From assembly GCA_025024175.1 (NCBI GenBank), contig QCXZ01000001.1, forward strand, positions 43,518,942-43,582,941: a stretch of 64,000 bases of DNA. Reading direction: 5' to 3'. Below the pieces are notes generated by a model. The model saw nothing but the letters and a program-made list of their open reading frames with translations. It made no database searches and was not told the origin of the DNA. Position 1 is the first letter of the stretch. The number at the start of each line of letters is the position of its first letter. This document shows positions 46,031 through 57,571 of the stretch, in pieces. Source of the DNA: Rhyzopertha dominica. Lineage: Eukaryota; Arthropoda; Insecta; Coleoptera; Bostrichidae. The position numbers and the translations under genes are program-made.

Positions 46031-46115
46031 AAGTAAGAATTGAGATGGCAATGCCATCTGTTAGCATTACACTGACATGATGACAAAGCCACCTAGCTGC
46101 CATTATGGGATCTAC
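46031..46115 (+). repeat. Hairpin repeat, direct pair copy 1
   Basis: AAGTAAGAATTGAGATGGC, GATGGCAATGCCATCTG, then CATTACACTGACATGATGAC and AAAGCCACCTAGCTGCCATT. It matches the block at 5268-5329 and continues further 3' than that copy. A second direct copy starts 342 bp downstream. Confidence 0.8.
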
Positions 46116-46231
46116 TTCCTATAGGAAGTGACCTGTAGCCTGACAAATTGGCATGCACCTGCATACTTCAACTTGATAGCAGGCTCCCGCGACAAGCGGA
46201 CAAGAACCGAAATATATTAAAATGTATGTCT

Positions 46232-46331
46232 ATGCTGTGCTGTCTGCACCGCAACCAACTGCAGATAGATCTATTTCGCTAGCATTATAGCTTGTCAGTG
46301 CAGTTTAGGTCTAGTGCAGACAGCACGGCAT
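46232..46331 (+). repeat. 18-bp inverted repeat inside the hairpin-repeat body
   Basis: ATGCTGTGCTGTCTGCAC (46232-46249) and GTGCAGACAGCACGGCAT (46314-46331) pair at 17 of 18 positions around a 64-base loop. The same pair, more decayed, is present in the copy at 17590-17690. Transcribed, it would form a stable stem. Confidence 0.85.
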
Positions 46332-46372
46332 GGAACTGGTTTTGCCTATATACCAAAGGTTTGGTGTGATGT

Positions 46373-46458
46373 AAGTAAGAATTTAGAGGGCAGTGCTATC
46401 TGTCAGCATTAGACTGACATGATGACAAAGCCACCTAGCTACCATTATGGAATCTACT
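46373..46458 (+). repeat. Hairpin repeat, direct pair copy 2
   Basis: Begins AAGTAAGAATTTAGAGGGC; the central palindrome is damaged (GGCAGTGCTATC), while CATGATGACAAAGCCACCT is intact. With 46031 it brackets the 46120-46372 body, giving either a tandem array of period 342 or an element with long direct ends. Confidence 0.8.
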
Positions 46459-46653
46459 GTCTGTCTACATATTTGGGATTTGCTATTTTGTAGCGGTGTA
46501 TATCGCTAATGTTTGTACTGGTTTACGCTCCGAAGCTCAAAAATACTGAGCAACGAGCAGTTCATCTGCAAATGCGCCGGATGGTGTTCAGTAGCGTAAC
46601 ATGTCTGTAAATTATGACATATATATGCCACTGTGACCTGGAATTTGAATAGG

Positions 46654-46726
46654 AATTTGATGGTCCAGTGAACATCACGTTCGACTAGTAATCAAAAGGT
46701 CACGGGTTCAAATCCTGGCCAAAGCT
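46654..46726 (+). tRNA. tRNA-like sequence, probably the head of a SINE or a tRNA pseudogene
   Basis: A 73-base block fits tRNA spacing. It has an A-box-like TGGTCCAGTG, an anticodon arm TTCGA-CTAGTAA-TCAAA (four of five pairs, anticodon AGT, Thr-like) and a very good B box, GGTTCAAATCC, within a T arm. Acceptor pairing is only partial (TTTG with CAAA) and the D arm does not fold properly, so it is unlikely to be a working tRNA. A tRNA-derived SINE promoter is the likely explanation; the body downstream, to about 47070, is non-coding and unusually GC-rich. Confidence 0.4.
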
Positions 46727-48150
46727 GGCAATACTTTCTTTAGTACATATACAAGCCTGTTACTACATTTTAAATGTCACTAGCTATATAGATTTAAATT
46801 ACATTCAGACGATTATTTGTTTGATTTTTAAGTAATGTATGAAAAAAACGTATGACTGATAATCTGGTTAGGTCCAGAACCAAAACGCTTTATGAAGGTA
46901 GTATTGTGGTAGATTTTTACCATCTTGAAGGTCTAGAATGTCGTTTGAAGCCATCCGTTGGAACGCTAGTTCCGTATCCCACTGTCCAGACAGCGCTAAT
47001 GGCGGTGTCGCCGAAAGAGCCCATGTTAATCGCCGAAGCTTACTGCATTAGAATTGGGATGGTATAGCATTTACTTGCAGCGATATTGCAATCTTAAGCA
47101 GTATTACTGTTTGTCCTTTCGAATGTCAGTATATCACTAGGCTAAAATCAGTTACAATGTAGGTACCTATGTGCGTGTACGACCGCATTTAGTATATGCT
47201 AGATGGTAGTACACAAAAACCCAAATTTTATGTGTTACCTTTTTATTATTTTGCTAACACACATTTTTAAAATACGCCGGAGCAGTGATTTAGACTATCG
47301 TGCAATTACCAACATTACTTGACGTATTTGGCATGGTATTTTTAAATTACTCCGCAATGATCGTACTTGACTTCTTATTACATCAGTACGTTATCTTCGA
47401 CCTGTCAGTTTCATCATATTGTACGAAGGACATTTATAATGTTACATACAGCTATCGCTCTTGCAACATTAAAGAAAGGTCACATAACACAGACAACGCA
47501 TACGTGGATGTCTCGTGCTCTGTCACAGAAGTATATTTTTATAAACAAAATACCTCATATAGGGAGAGTTGCGCTATTTATCTAGTTTTCTATTTAATGA
47601 TTAATCGGTGTTGACAAGTAACTAATTAGACATTATGTTATTTTTTAATTTGTTCAATTCCTTTAATTTTTATATATTTACTATGTAATAAGCATTGGGC
47701 TACCAGGACTCAGAAGCGAAATCCTTTATTGCAGCTTAGTAGATTATACCTCAAAAATTAAACGCCATATTTTAAGCTTTAAGCTACCTCCAAAAAATTA
47801 CTATTTCCCAATCTAATGATAGCGAAAATTATATATTGGGGACATATTTGTATAATTGTATAATTAAAGCACAACGCTATAAATTATTTCATATTTACTT
47901 CTTTTCTGGCAATATCCTTTACATAATATTTGCAGCTGAATTGGGACTCGCGGTATACCAGATCTCAAGTGTATAGTAAACAAAACAGTCAAGCAAGTTG
48001 AATGTTTCCAAAACGAAACAGGAATTATTCCATCAATTAATTATATCTCTGGATAAAGGTAGGATTAGTTGTACTTTGATTCGGCTGCCTTATTTGGACT
48101 GATACGGAAACCTGTTTGTATTTGGCGGTTTTAGGAAGTGAAACAACCTA
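46727..48150. other. Intergenic stretch; possible SINE body at 46850-47070
   Basis: The block 46860-47070 is open in both directions and richer in G and C than its surroundings, but I cannot assign a protein. The rest is AT-rich without recognisable features. Confidence 0.45.
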
Positions 48151-48539
48151 GTTCTTGCATAACACCAGCCACCAGCCGGTTTCAATGCGATCATCAGATG
48201 GCATTATAACAGATGGATTCCTTCTGTGTTTTTCCTTTCATTTTTTTATCTGTAATGTAGGTAAGTAGCATACTTCGGTGCATAATAGTAATGACGCTGA
48301 TTGTGCGTTCTGTAAGCAGCAATTAATTATTTCAGTAGATCAAGTATATAGTATTGTCAAACAGAGAATATTTTCCAAATTTACTTATATTCAATTCAAC
48401 TAAAATTCTAAATTCATTTCATTGTTAATGTCACTATCAGCATTTTCATGTTCAATACACTTCGCGTGAACGGCGGATTATGTGCTAGTTCAGCAGTTTA
48501 TGCGTCGTACAATCTATGTGGCGTATGCGTTTATTCTAG

Positions 48540-48732
48540 TATAAATAGTGCAAATAACCAATCATAAAGCAGTCTAATACTTAGGCTCGAAGACCCCCAG
48601 GCAGGAGCTGACCCTCAAGCAACATGTAAGTTCCAATAGTATTTCTTTGATTACTTTTGTTTTTATTAATGTTTTATTAATTACTTCACAACGTGTGTTT
48701 GTTTACAGATCTATTTTTATTTTGTTAATAAA
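48540..48732 (+). promoter_or_regulatory. Possible transcription unit: TATA box, splice sites and poly(A) signal
   Basis: TATAAATA (48540-48547) is followed about 30-60 bp on by GC-richer sequence. A consensus donor GTAAGT lies at 48626-48631, an acceptor TTTGTTTACAG ends at 48708, and AATAAA lies at 48727-48732. This compact order could be a solo long terminal repeat or the 5' leader of a Penelope-type element whose hammerhead lies 250 bp downstream. No LTR boundaries or primer-binding site could be fixed. Confidence 0.25.
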
Positions 48733-48998
48733 TGTTTATGTTAAAACGACCTAAATCGTATCCTGCCCTTGCCCCGAGTTCTGTTTCAGGTTTCGGCAAC
48801 GCAAACAGCGCGCACCTTAAACCCCAGGTTGCGACACTGTGGTAGAGGCGCCCTTTCGATCCCGTCGTACCAAGCGCGACAGTATTATAATGTTATACGA
48901 GAGCAGATGTCCTCAGTGCCATCTAAGCGGAACTGAAGGTATCTGCCCTCGTATTCTTACATGTACCGCCAGTCCACCAACCGCGCGTAAAGCGATGG

Positions 48999-49090
48999 TC
49001 TGCTGTGGTCAATTTGCTCTCTACCCCTACCTGATGAACCTCAACAGGGCGAAACTAGTCGTAGGGTGAGAATGGATTGACCAAAGCAGA
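48999..49090 (+). ncRNA. Hammerhead ribozyme motif of a Penelope-like element (best copy)
   Basis: Core CTGATGA (49031-49037), GAAAC (49051-49055), TA, GTC (49058-49060). Helix I is formed by CCCTAC directly before the core and GTAGGG directly after the GTC cleavage triplet (6 of 6 pairs). It extends outwards through TCTGCTGTGGTCAAT (48999-49013) pairing with ATTGACCAAAGCAGA (49076-49090) at 14 of 15 positions. Helix II (CCT/GGG around CAACA) is short and its closing pair is A-C. Helix III is a minimal A-U/C-G with a two-base loop, a form known from Penelope-element hammerheads that are thought to work as dimers. Open frames overlapping it are incidental. Confidence 0.65.
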
Positions 49091-49654
49091 TGATTTATTT
49101 AATTATGATTAGAGATTGTGTTACAAATTTTTACCTGCATCAAATTGTTTTTTGTTTGTATCAATACAGATTGTTTAAAATCTTTATTGCAGTTGTAATT
49201 TTTATAAATTTTTTTATCAGTCATTTCTCAATATATGTTGAAATAAATGCTTTCTGTATACGAATATGTAATTACTATAGAATCATGATCCATACTGCAT
49301 GTTCAATACCGAGTTTTTGGCATATTATACAAACTTTATACAGGGCTTATAAAAAGAGGAATTCAACATCAAGAAACAAACCCATTCTCCACTAGCTCAG
49401 TGTGGCAAACTTTAAATTCTACAAATTCCAAAAAAATCCATAAAATATAGCAATCAGCAGATTTACAAAAAAAAATAATAGTTTTAAGTAGATACCAACA
49501 ACATTTATAAAATAGGTTAATTACAATAAAAAATGGTGTCTTTGCAGGTGTTTAGAATAAAGCCATCAGCATGACGATATTCTGAGATGGAAACTCGATT
49601 ACCTAAAATTTATTAAAATTATAGCTAAATGAAATTTGTACAGAGAAAAAAGTA

Positions 49655-49864
49655 CTAACACTGGTGTTAGGACTACTTCCATACCATTATAAAATAAATC
49701 TAATCGAATGGGTTTGGGTACTAGTACAGACTGAAGGAAAGGATGTAGAGTTAGTACTAAAAGCACTTCATAATATTACAAATAAAATAAAATATTACAG
49801 ACAGTTGGAAAATATGAGTTGGACATGTGATCAAGGAGAAAGGAAAAATGTGTACATTGGATGA
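49655..49864 (+). pseudogene. C-terminal fragment of a Tc1/mariner-superfamily transposase
   Basis: GLLPYHYKINLIEWVWVLVQ resembles the LPPYHCELNPIELVW motif around the third catalytic acidic residue of many insect IS630-type transposases. The following residues, VELVLKALHNITNKIKYYR and a WTCDQ region, fit the usual C-terminal helix. The rest of the transposase is missing, and the conserved Pro of NPIE has become Leu. It is a short relic. Confidence 0.6.
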
Positions 49865-51355
49865 AATAATAAACGATCTAAGCAGTTGAACCCTTAGTTA
49901 GTTATATCACTCAATAGTGACGCCCATAGTTACTCCCAAGTAAATTTAATAGAAGATTACAAGCTTCACATGTCGGAGTGTAATTACACTATCACTGTTA
50001 TCAGTTTATGTCTCTACATATAGATGTCTGCAATTACTACAATTGTATTTTATATGCGTAGTTATTAGTTTTCGGGCTTTTTAGTTGACGTTAATGGAGA
50101 CATTTTTCTGTTTTACATTATTTCAAACATTTGTTTTAGGTAAAATCATCATAATCACAGTAAAGTTAAGAACTTGTATTGATTTGTTGATGAGGTCTGA
50201 TTAAAATTCTAATTTGCCACGAAAATTATGTGGGTTAACTTTCTGGTAACTCTTATAGTGCAATTATGCCTTTTTCGTTCACTTCTCCTAGATTAAAAAC
50301 ATGGTATAGTACATTTCTCCACTGAAGATGACCGGCGCAATTTAATAATTCTCACCAGTTTGTACATTGAAATGATGTTAACATTTTGCACATTAAATCT
50401 AACTACCAATATATCTCATCCAAAACTTGCGGTTAGTATAGGTAGGTAAATGATGCTCATTCGTCCCTGAATAGAGTTTGAGTTAATTAAATGCGTTACC
50501 TACATAGTTATTCTGTGAGGCAAAAAGTTTTGCAACTTTTAACACATCATTGCTTCAGACGTTCGTAACAAGTAACAGGTAGGCACCAGATGATATTTAT
50601 AAAGTAAAAGGAGTTAACAAGCACATCGCCGCATATGGCTTTTTTGCATTGCAACGTGCCTAGTAAAGCAAAGAAGTGTTCCGTTCCAGGTGAATGCCAA
50701 CAGAAGCCATAAATTCTGATTACGTACTCATCTGACATAGAACTGAACCGACCAAGGTACAGATAGTGTAGGTATGTGCTGAAATAAATTAATTAGAAAG
50801 ACAATAAAATAGCATTCCNTTTGGCACCGGCGGTCGTTGTCGACATTTGAACAATGCAATAANTTAAATACTCTTAGCATTCCGTTGTTTTATACTGTAT
50901 ACATTTACACTATACTGACGTCGTGAAATTTCTTTCTTGTCATGCCGTATATGTAAGACATGCAGAAACGGTTGTTAGTTTGAGCAAAGTGCCGAGAAAT
51001 GCCTTTAATTACGCACGTGGCAAAGCCCAGAAATGCTTTAATGATTTTGCAATAGCAATTATGAAAACAGATTCCTATCGGAATTCTGAACGTAATATAA
51101 ACCGTTTAACATATGGCAGACCGCGATATATCATCACAGCGCCAAGTCTTAATAACAGTACCTATATTATAAGCAGTTCCTAAAATGCGGTTACTGCAAT
51201 CTATGTATTATTACTGCAAGTAATGTAATGATGTCCTTTAAACAGTCGCTGTTTTTGTTACCTTGTTAATAAAAGCAGGGAAGGCAAAATATATCGAACC
51301 TGCGGGAAGGATGAAGTGCTAGGGCTACAAGAATACAAGATATAATATGACACAT
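49865..51355. other. AT-rich stretch without recognisable feature
   Basis: A frame at 50923-51183 is open and less AT-rich but matches nothing known to me. Ns occur near 50818 and 50863. Confidence 0.5.
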
Positions 51356-51359
51356 ATTT

Positions 51360-51545
51360 TTTGCATCGATACTTTTTACACATACTTAGTATCAACACTT
51401 TGATACGGATATCGTATTGGAATCGTTCAATATCAATACCCTTACTAAGTAGTGTCGATACTTTTTGTTTAGATACTATGAAGTATCGATGCCCTGATTT
51501 GGTACCAATAATAGGTGTCGATATCAAGTATCGATACTTTTGTTT
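51360..51545 (-). repeat. hAT-type terminus with clustered GTATCGATAC words
   Basis: On the minus strand a hAT-style end CAGGGCATCGATACTTC starts at 51496 and is followed by repeated (A)AGTATCGA(T/C)AC variants down to about 51362. A perfect 14-bp palindrome AAGTATCGATACTT lies at 51526-51539 just outside. No opposite end or transposase was found, so this is a solo terminus or a decayed non-autonomous element. Confidence 0.5.
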
Positions 51546-53520
51546 CAACACAGTATCCCCACGTGTATGCCAAAACGAGTTATTTCACGCGGGGACGATT
51601 TCTTAACCTTAAGCAATACATCTGCAATTTATTTAAACCGTCAATAATGGACTTTTTCGGTAGTTCGTTTGATCCATTTCAGCAACAGGAGTTATGAACG
51701 GAATTTATAATATGAACTTTTTAGGCATTCTACCAGAAATCGTCGACTAGTAAACGTGACTTAATACCATTTCAAAATTTGCCAGTACAACACTTAAAGG
51801 ATGTAAAAGAATGTGTACGTAGAATTGGTTAAGTTTCAGTTGATTACAAAGACTGAGTTTAAATTCGCATTCCTCAAAATAGGTAAACTATTACTGACCA
51901 CATTTAGACAATATTAATAATTAAACTGTATCGAAAGGACAAAAGACGACGAAAATGATGTTCCGCCTAATAGCAAACTAAGAATCTGAACTTGTAATCC
52001 CACATTATCATTTTCTAGATTCATCTTCTCATGTGTAACTTGAACATCGGACGTTTCATCATACAACTTTTTGGTACCATGTTTTGACGTGATCGTAGGA
52101 TTTTTAATAGAATTTAATAAACTGCACAACTTGAAAATGATTAAAAAAAAACTTTTGGTTAAACAGGTCCTTTATCGTTGCTTTCCGCTGTACTTGAGCT
52201 TGAAGTTCAAATTTGTTCCAGAGACAGACAAAATTAGACCACTGATCTGACACATCTTTGTATAATGGGGTACATGTTGTTTACATCCACCCTTTCTTGT
52301 CGTGTGCATCAAAAACTAAAGGATGATCAATAGGTCCGCATAACATATATGGCGTTGCAATAGCAAACATTTACGAACCATAAGCTAACCTTATTTAGTG
52401 ATGTTTCATCAGAGTTGATTATTTTACCTTCAAGATTAATGTATTTTTATTTCACCAATCAGTTTATTTCAGGAAACTTAGTTAAATCCACAAATATCTA
52501 ATTTTATACCCAACAAGCATGATGTTCAAACTGTTGAAAATGTATTCATTGAAACATTATCGTTGTGGATGGAAGTAGGTACCTTACAGATATTTCTCCA
52601 TTAGTTGCACCGAAAAGATATCGAATCTCCTTTACGTATAACTTTATAATTTTAATTAAGAGATTTGAAGATGAGTTCGAAATGCTTATTTTATATTATG
52701 ATGCTATTGATTTAAGGTCACTTTCAAATTAAACATATAGCAAGATTTCTAATTTTATAGTTACTACATCCATCACGGTGTTAAGGCAATAGTATCTTCT
52801 TTAAAACAAAACCTAATTCAAAAATATAATGCAATTTAGCCCTGTGCCAGTCGCTGGTAATGTCGCAAAACCTTATTCTAACAGACACTGAACTATTGGA
52901 GTTTGCTTAACGCTACAGGCCATTTAAAAACTTTCACTGCTATTCATTCACGGCGCACGACTAGCTAGGTCAAGTTCAACATACAACTTATTATAATAAG
53001 AATTTGAACAACTCGGCAAGTTTTTTATGCAACTGTCGCTGTAATTATGCAAAAACCTGTATATTTAAAGCTCGATGGCAAACCGGACGTATTTCCTGCA
53101 ATTTAAATAGTTGTGCTGGATTTTGTATGTAGTTGGAATTAGCTAGTAAAACGTAAATATTTATAGTATTGAGCTTGGCATGTTCACTAAACGAAACAGT
53201 ACAACATGAAATTTACTTTAAGCCCTCGCAGCTTATTCTAATACCCTCTGCCCTCCAAAGGGATCATCACATAAAAATGTCATACAAAGTATTCAATGCC
53301 CTTACTTTCAAATCTATTTCTAGGAGGAGTTTATACATCTTTGATTTGAATTTGTTCGTATGGTCATAACTTTAGGTAAGTATAAAGTCTTGTCCATCCA
53401 AAAGCTCTATATCTTATAAAGGTCTTGGGCAGTCGTGGTAGTATGTAGAATATATGGTGACAATAAAAACTAACTTAACGACACTTATACAAATAACTCT
53501 TTAGCACCAATCTCATAATA
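51546..53520. other. AT-rich stretch without recognisable feature
   Basis: Frames at 51914-52129 and 53169-53369 contain nothing identifiable. Confidence 0.5.
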
Positions 53521-53539
53521 TTTATGAAACAAAATGCAA

Positions 53540-53800
53540 ACTACACATTCACAACTATGGATAATGGTGTTATCAGGAGTTCCTCATGGATCGGTGCTAG
53601 CCCTTCTATCATTTTCCACTTTTACACATGCTTTCTCTAAGGTTATTAAAATATAATTCATATCGTTTTCACCCAGGTGATAGCTATGATATAGTTTTAC
53701 TGTCGATGAGATAAACGAAATGTCAATTATAAAAATAGAACTGCAAGCACAGTATGAATTACTTATATCCCATGACTATTTTATGTTTTTGAAAGCATTA
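53540..53800 (+). pseudogene. LINE reverse transcriptase fragment
   Basis: WIMVLSGVPHGSVLALLSFS (53560-53620) matches the GVPQGSVLGPLLF motif of non-LTR reverse transcriptases. The residues that follow are decayed and no YADD box is intact. Surrounding sequence probably belongs to the same dead element, but its limits cannot be drawn. Confidence 0.55.
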
Positions 53801-56800
53801 ACATAAAACACAATGTTATATAGGTTAGAACACGCGTACATAATATCATGGGTTATTATTATGCAGGCAAATATAAGATAAATCTTAGCAATTTATATTT
53901 GCCTTCAAAACCATGAACTTTAATTTAATTATCATTTAATACAAAACAATATTAGTATTTTCGAGCTAGAAAACCACAATTAATAAATTAATACTCTTAC
54001 GTACACCTCTGATCGCCATACATTCATGTTCTCTACGTTAATTCCAGCGGATATTCCAGAGTTCAATTTACCGAATGGTACTTGAATAACATCCATCATT
54101 AATAGGAGAATTCGATTAATATTTGGGCCAGGATTGTTGAAAATTACATAGTTGTTCGGTTAGATGGTCATGTGTATTATTTTTCTGGAACGTAATCTAC
54201 CAGAATTGCTTGAAAATAATTTCTAAGTGGATTTATCAGAAGAGGGGAAGGGGCGATTTATAAGTTATGACTACAGTGCATTTTTAATTTGGGGTCATAT
54301 TAAATCACTTGTTCATAAAATACCTGTTAATGCATAACAGGAGTTAGAAGAATTAGGCAATACTGTGTAACATACAGAATTAGGTATAAGTTACAACAGG
54401 TATAAAATTTCCACTTTTTATTCGCTTTAACAGGTTGATTTCATATTAAAACATTTCATAGAGACACTAGAAAAAACTTCGTATAATAATTTTACGCTCA
54501 CGTAACAGGAAACATATTGTACTTACTTTTAGCAAACTGTTTGCCAATAGAATAAAATAGACAAATAAATGAGTACCATAGGAATGAGGTCAGTGAATAA
54601 CGTAAGATGGAACTATAGGAATTTCTTGGCGAAAGAACGCTATTGTTTTGAATGCCTTTTTTATTGTAGTTTTAAGCAATATTTGCTCGTGTAGGTTGCA
54701 GTACTAATACAGGCTTAAACCAATGTTTGGTATTTTTGATGTAACAGTTTCATGGGAAATCCAATGTTTGCGAATATTATCCCTTAGGTGTATTTTAAAA
54801 AGGTCTTTTTACTTAACTGTACCCCTTTTCTAGGAACTAGAAAAGGCAATTTCGAAATACAAAAGCTCTTTTGTTTTGGCGCGCTGTGCTTCAATTGTCG
54901 TATTTCTGGTGATTTGAGCCGGATAGTGACATTTAGGTATGGCATTTATTTTTAATATGCCAAGGAAACAAGGAACCCATGTGGGATAAGTATAATTCAC
55001 CTTATGCCTACGATCTTTTCTGTTTCCTCTCTAGTTTTAGCTACCAATTTATAAACGTTGCAATGCCTGGACTTGAATTAGAACTGCTGGGGCCCCTCCT
55101 CATTAATAGTCAACGCGGCCGGAAGCCACTAAATAACATAAACTAGCCTTCAGCAATGCTTCCTAAAAATGGGCTCCAGTTTAGTAGAAATGAATACAGA
55201 AAATCGCCCCATGTTAAAATTAGCTAAAATGTACCTATAGTACATATAGTACACTATTCCTATGTGTGTATGTTGCCGTCGGATTGCCAAGTCGTTATGT
55301 TTAATATACAGGTAGAAATAAACATGTCTAATATAGATACGGTCATTATAAATGTAGATGTAAGAATCAGTTTATTACAAAGTTGTTGAATGGGTGCTTC
55401 CACAGGTACTAACTAAAATAATTGACTCTCAGAACTTTCTACGGCAGAAAGACTTCAATTTTTTATATATTTTATGTTTTTGATGGGATCTCATTTCTTT
55501 TGGCAGGTAGTCCTTTTTCCTTTTCCAGTAATATTTCTTGTATGCAAGCTAGGTACTTTCTTAAAATGATGTTAACATTTTGGACAATGGACGGAAAATA
55601 CTTTTAAATCGATTATATTTAGCGTTCGGAAAGCATAATTGAAATTTAGAAAACGGGACTGACATTTAAGGATGTTTGAGTTCTTCCTTCCTAATTAGGC
55701 TAAACAATACCTTAATGTAAAATTTTAGGCTTGTGTGTTGCTAGAAGTACCTTAGAATTTTGATGATGAGTGACAAAATTAAAGAACTTCGACTGGCAAT
55801 AGTTCGTAAACTATAAGTATGTTATTTTTTAATATACCTAGCTATAGTAAGCCCTCTTCGTTACTAAAAATTTAGGCTTTTAGATTTATCCACGAAGTTA
55901 CAGGGTGGTCGAAAGTGCCCTGAGCGGTTTGAGAAAAGTATGGTAGGGCTGTGAGCTTGCTAGACTTGACGAGGCACTGCCGCATGCCGTGCCCTTAATA
56001 TTTACTAAAAGATGAACCTCTGAAATAACTGTTGTAATTCAGTCGCCTTGCATGTGATTGCTAAATATATATGTAAACATCCTATTAAATATGTGCTATC
56101 TCTCTAATAAATTCTAAATATCCGGTATATATAAACTTATTCCTAAGCAACTAAATACAAACGAGAGAAAAGTGAAAGCTATTAGCCATACCTTAATAGC
56201 TGAACAAATCATGTGAGCTTATTACACCTATTGTGTATGTGATTACTGTACATTCGACATGCTGATTATCTAAAAGCATCGTGACAGTTCATTATAACGT
56301 TAAGTTATGCACGTGGGAAGTGCACACCGTAAAACAGTAAAAGTTACAAAGACGGTTAAATTACAAGAATGTTGTATAGTTGGGAAGTCAGTATCAATAC
56401 TATGCTGTTAAAAAAAGTTGTAAGTGATGGTTACTTCAAGAATTATTTCAGAAATAACACAAAACAAAGCGATTTCCTTCTCGTCTACTCTAAAATATAG
56501 CGTTTACAAACTTTCAGTACAACGTTTCGTCTCGAAGAAACCATCATAAAGTGATTTTTATGTGGACTACAGAAAAGTACATCATATATTAGATAGCATT
56601 TTTCATTACGACACAATATAATATTTTTCAATTCATATCATGGCGAGAAAAAAAGGCAATTATCAGTTGTTGAAGTTATTTTAATAGAAGTTTCCTTTAC
56701 TTGTCAATTGCACGGTACTTAAAAAATAAGTAACGAAGAATAATTTGTTAAAGGCTTATGTTGAGCAAGGAGAATTTCTGTTTTTAGAACAATCAAATTC

Positions 56801-57249
56801 TATAGTATGCAAATAATGTTAAATAGATGTAGCATTTTCAAAAAACACTTAAGCAATTAATAGTTATTTATTGTGTAAGTGTTTCAGATAGTATTATATC
56901 CACGCAAGAATGTTTAAACACGAGAGCGAAGCTCGAGCATTTAGTTCCCTTAAGTGGATAAAATGCGACTGAAACACGAATGCAATACAACGTTTTATCC
57001 ATAATCACAGGCATGTAGAACCAATATCGCCGGTATTTTATCTGATTTCATAAAAAAATAATTTGACATTTAACTGTGACAGTGGCTGCCACCCCTTAAA
57101 TCATAAGAATGAATTAAGCAAACTTGACTCAAACAAAAAAGTTACCTGCATGCCAAAAACACCAAACAAGAAATTAATGATCAAATAAAGAATTTAGAAT
57201 AGAACAACTAAAATTACAAATATCATTCAAAATTGTAAAATTAGCGTTA
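53801..57249. other. Long AT-rich stretch; one possible mariner end at 55901
   Basis: No gene recognised over 3.4 kb. At 55901, after TA, CAGGGTGGTCGAAAGTGC resembles a Tc1/mariner terminus, without a partner end or transposase. Confidence 0.45.
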
Positions 57250-57571
57250 TCTATAATTTATAATCTATAATTTCTAAAAAATTTAATCTTGAGGATTTAT
57301 CACAAACGTGTAAAGAATTTAAATTACTTAAAGAGGCAGTGTGTTAAAATGACAATAAATGATTTGCTAACGAAGAATGTGTATTAACTATATCAGTATT
57401 TTTGTATTTTTCATACTGTTTTAAATATTCATTGCCTCCAATTGAAAAAGATCTTCCCGTTTGACCAATATAAACATAATTACAATCTTTACAAGAAAAA
57501 CTATAAACTGCGTGTTTGCAAAAATTTGTGAAATTTGTGAGAAATTGTGTTTTACTACAAGTACCTACCAA
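57250..57571 (-). pseudogene. Penelope-like element, GIY-YIG endonuclease fragment
   Basis: On the minus strand KHAVYSFSCKDCNYVYIGQT then GRSF is the start of the GIY-YIG nuclease domain, with VYIGQTGR perfectly preserved. After a decayed segment, LNSLHVCDKSSRLNFLEIID near 57250-57320 matches the C-terminal block seen in this family. The reverse transcriptase part is missing. Opposite orientation to the copies at 39760 and 59641. Confidence 0.72.

Noticed and set aside
46654..46726. Functional tRNA-Thr gene
   Set aside because: Acceptor stem and D arm do not pair adequately; a tRNA-derived SINE or pseudogene is more likely.
46852..47067. 71-codon plus-strand frame
   Set aside because: The opposite strand is equally open and neither resembles a protein; probably part of a SINE-like body.
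48165..48205. Minus-strand CTGATGA...GAAAC that resembles a fourth hammerhead
   Set aside because: Helix II does not pair, and the cleavage triplet reads GCT, lacking the required central U. It may be a dead relative, but the evidence is too thin.
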